From positions 1-7,310 of the forward strand of contig JAPLGI010000026.1 of assembly GCA_026390245.1 (NCBI GenBank): 7,310 nt of DNA. Direction: 5' to 3'. The notes below the pieces were generated by a model. The model made no database searches. It saw nothing but the letters and a program-made list of their open reading frames with translations, and was not told the origin of the DNA. Below, piece after piece: positions 6,595 through 7,310 of this stretch. This stretch comes from Caldisericota bacterium (GTDB lineage Bacteria; Caldisericota; Caldisericia; Cryosericales; Cryosericaceae). A program made the position numbers and the translations under genes. Positions within the stretch are counted from its first letter, which is position 1, and each line of letters opens with the position of its first letter.

Positions 6595-6945
6595 TCAGGT
6601 TGACTCAGAGAGTTCCTTGAGAGCGCGGCCCATGGCAATACGGACGATGCCGAGGTTGCTTTGCCTGGTGGTGAGGATGGAAAGGACACTGCCTTTGATC
6701 CCGACCATCATGATGCGTCCTGTCGTCGTTTCCACGTCCAGCTCGGTCAGCCTGCCCATGTTGAGCTGAGTGACAATCTGCCGCATGTATCCAGCAAATG
6801 ACAAGATCATGCCGCGTACGAGTGGAGGGGCGATGTCCATGTCTGAGGCCGTGTACAGGATGGCGCCGTCGAGATCAGTCAATATGACGGCGAGAACACC
6901 TGGAGAGGACTTGAGCTTGTCTAGCGTCTCTTGCACCACGATCAC
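6595..6945 (-). CDS. Roadblock/LC7 domain protein
   Basis: The 116-residue product is a single small domain of the roadblock/LC7 (MglB-like) type, a fold that dimerises and often acts as a regulator or GTPase-activating partner of Ras-like small GTPases in bacteria. The visible pattern is an N-terminal helix (VQETLDKLKSSPGV), then LAVILTDLDGAILYTASD with the typical bDGxxb turn, a helix (APPLVRGMILSFAGYMRQIV), and strands TELDVETTTGRIMMVGIKGS and VLSILTTRQSNLGIVRIAMG with a closing helix. The start taken is GTG at 6945-6943 with GGAG 8 nt upstream; two more in-frame GTG codons (6939 and 6936) are possible. It is the first gene after the 152-nt spacer and lies 37 nt before metG, so it probably leads the operon. 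No GTPase gene is in the window, so its partner is unknown. Confidence 0.78.
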   Translation of the reverse strand: MIVVQETLDKLKSSPGVLAVILTDLDGAILYTASDMDIAPPLVRGMILSFAGYMRQIVTQLNMGRLTELDVETTTGRIMMVGIKGSVLSILTTRQSNLGIVRIAMGRALKELSEST

Positions 6946-6998
6946 CAGCCTTTCTCCGTCTCAAACTGCGGTCAGAAGCACACGCCTGAATACAAGAT

Positions 6999-7026
6999 AT
7001 GATACCTGCAATAGGGTTTTGTGCAA
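6999..7026 (-). promoter_or_regulatory. Candidate sigma-70-type promoter for the roadblock-metG-kor unit
   Basis: Minus-strand TTGCAC (7026-7021) and TATCAT (7004-6999) are separated by 16 nt. The -10 box matches TATAAT at five of six positions; the -35 box matches only TTG. Transcription would start near 6992, giving a leader of about 45 nt before the roadblock GTG. The location, in the only sizeable spacer of the window, favours it, but the match is modest and no other evidence is available. Confidence 0.35.
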
Positions 7027-7029
7027 CGT

Positions 7030-7049
7030 ATGGCTGGGGATGGCTATGG
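7030..7049. repeat. Two 10-bp tandem repeats upstream of the candidate promoter
   Basis: ATGGCTGGGG is followed directly by ATGGCTATGG (plus-strand reading); the two copies differ at two positions. The 10-bp period places both on one face of the helix, just upstream of the candidate -35 box of the minus-strand promoter, where an activator could bind. It may also be chance. Confidence 0.35.
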
Positions 7050-7058
7050 TTGTTGTAA

Positions 7059-7073
7059 CAGGGATCCACCCTG
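7059..7073 (-). terminator. Weak hairpin after the CoA-transferase gene
   Basis: CAGGG and CCCTG form a 5-bp stem around a 5-nt loop, 24 nt after the stop of the CoA-transferase gene. No run of T follows on the minus strand, so intrinsic termination is doubtful. It could mark the boundary between the CoA-transferase unit and the next one. Confidence 0.18.
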
Positions 7074-7097
7074 GTATTCGGAAGCTGCAGTGCGACG

Positions 7098-7310
7098 TTA
7101 CAGGTCGAAGTCGGCGTCGGTTATGGCTCGGAGCTCGTCGAGGGTGACTTCGGGCGATAGCTCCTTGAGGACCAGCCTGCCCTTGTCGAAAACAAACACG
7201 GCGTATTCGGTGACGACCATGTCGGCCTCGCCGATACCGGTGATGGGAAGCGTGCATTGCTTGACCAGCTTGGGCTTGCCGTTCTTGCTGGTGTGCTGCA
7301 TGGCGATGAC
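7098..7310 (-). CDS. 3-oxoacid CoA-transferase, subunit B, C-terminal end (cut by the window edge)
   Basis: The last 70 codons of a CoA-transferase beta subunit are visible, starting VIAMQHTSKNGKPKLVKQ and continuing with CTLPITGIGEADMVVTEYAV, then LVLKELSPEVTLDELRAITD and the end ADFDL. This matches the C-terminus of the ScoB/AtoA/CtfB group: (M)EHTxKxGxPKIxxxCTLPxTG, then VxxIITExAVF. The enzyme moves CoA between carboxylic acids, for example from succinyl-CoA to acetoacetate or between short-chain fatty acids. The catalytic glutamate and subunit A lie outside the window. The frame runs open through the right edge, and the in-frame ATG at 7301 is internal, not a start. It stops 152 nt before the roadblock gene, so it probably belongs to a separate upstream unit. 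The exact substrates cannot be read from this piece. Confidence 0.88.
   Translation of the reverse strand, partial: VIAMQHTSKNGKPKLVKQCTLPITGIGEADMVVTEYAVFVFDKGRLVLKELSPEVTLDELRAITDADFDL

Noticed and set aside
5121..6620. Open plus-strand frame of 499 codons opposite metG.
   Set aside because: It lies fully antisense to an unmistakable methionyl-tRNA synthetase, its product shows no recognisable domain, and long antisense frames are common in G+C-rich genes with biased third positions.
6558..6689. N-terminal extension of metG by 44 residues to the ATG at 6689.
   Set aside because: It would overlap the roadblock gene by 95 nt, the extra residues do not resemble any synthetase N-terminus, and the ATG at 6557 has an ideal ribosome binding site.
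7098..7301. Complete 67-residue small gene starting at the ATG at 7301.
   Set aside because: The frame stays open to the window edge and the residues before the ATG (VIA) continue the CoA-transferase match, so it is the end of a longer gene.

Overview
The window looks bacterial, from an anaerobic or fermentative lineage with moderately high G+C. Strong GGAGG-type ribosome binding sites precede most starts, genes are coupled by 1-8 nt overlaps, TTG and GTG starts occur, and the methionyl-tRNA synthetase has the bacterial form with a fused C-terminal tRNA-binding domain. The ferredoxin-dependent 2-oxoacid oxidoreductase and the oxygen-sensitive radical SAM enzyme point to anaerobic metabolism. 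I cannot name the species. A deep-branching anaerobic phylum is only a guess.

All recognisable genes lie on the minus strand, so the window is read from high to low coordinates. At the right edge (7310-7098) is the C-terminal end of a 3-oxoacid CoA-transferase subunit B. A 152-nt spacer (7097-6946) follows, holding a candidate promoter, a 10-bp tandem repeat and a weak hairpin. Then comes a tightly packed run that looks like one transcription unit: roadblock/LC7 protein (6945-6595), metG (6557-4623), tatD (4626-3796), korD (3836-3624), korA (3631-2504), korB (2507-1713), korC (1711-1133), a shortened AmmeMemoRadiSam-type radical SAM protein (1098-199), and the first 67 codons of an ApbE-like FAD:protein FMN transferase (202 to the left edge).

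The metabolic core is the four-subunit 2-oxoacid:ferredoxin oxidoreductase, split into delta, alpha, beta and gamma subunits. It would oxidatively decarboxylate a 2-oxoacid to an acyl-CoA and reduce ferredoxin. The CoA-transferase upstream could exchange CoA among such acids. ApbE enzymes attach FMN covalently to subunits of ion-pumping redox complexes such as Rnf or Nqr, so its presence suggests, as inference only, that the low-potential electrons are used by a flavinylated membrane complex encoded elsewhere.

The most interesting points are the radical SAM protein, which lacks the family's usual N-terminal cysteine-rich module and is coupled to apbE; the 41-nt tatD/korD overlap; a half-degenerate zinc knuckle in the methionyl-tRNA synthetase; two TTGA stop/start couplings with matching ribosome binding sites; and a roadblock protein leading the operon with no GTPase partner in view. 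I found no rRNA, tRNA, CRISPR array or mobile element, and no wholly unknown system that the sequence alone can prove.
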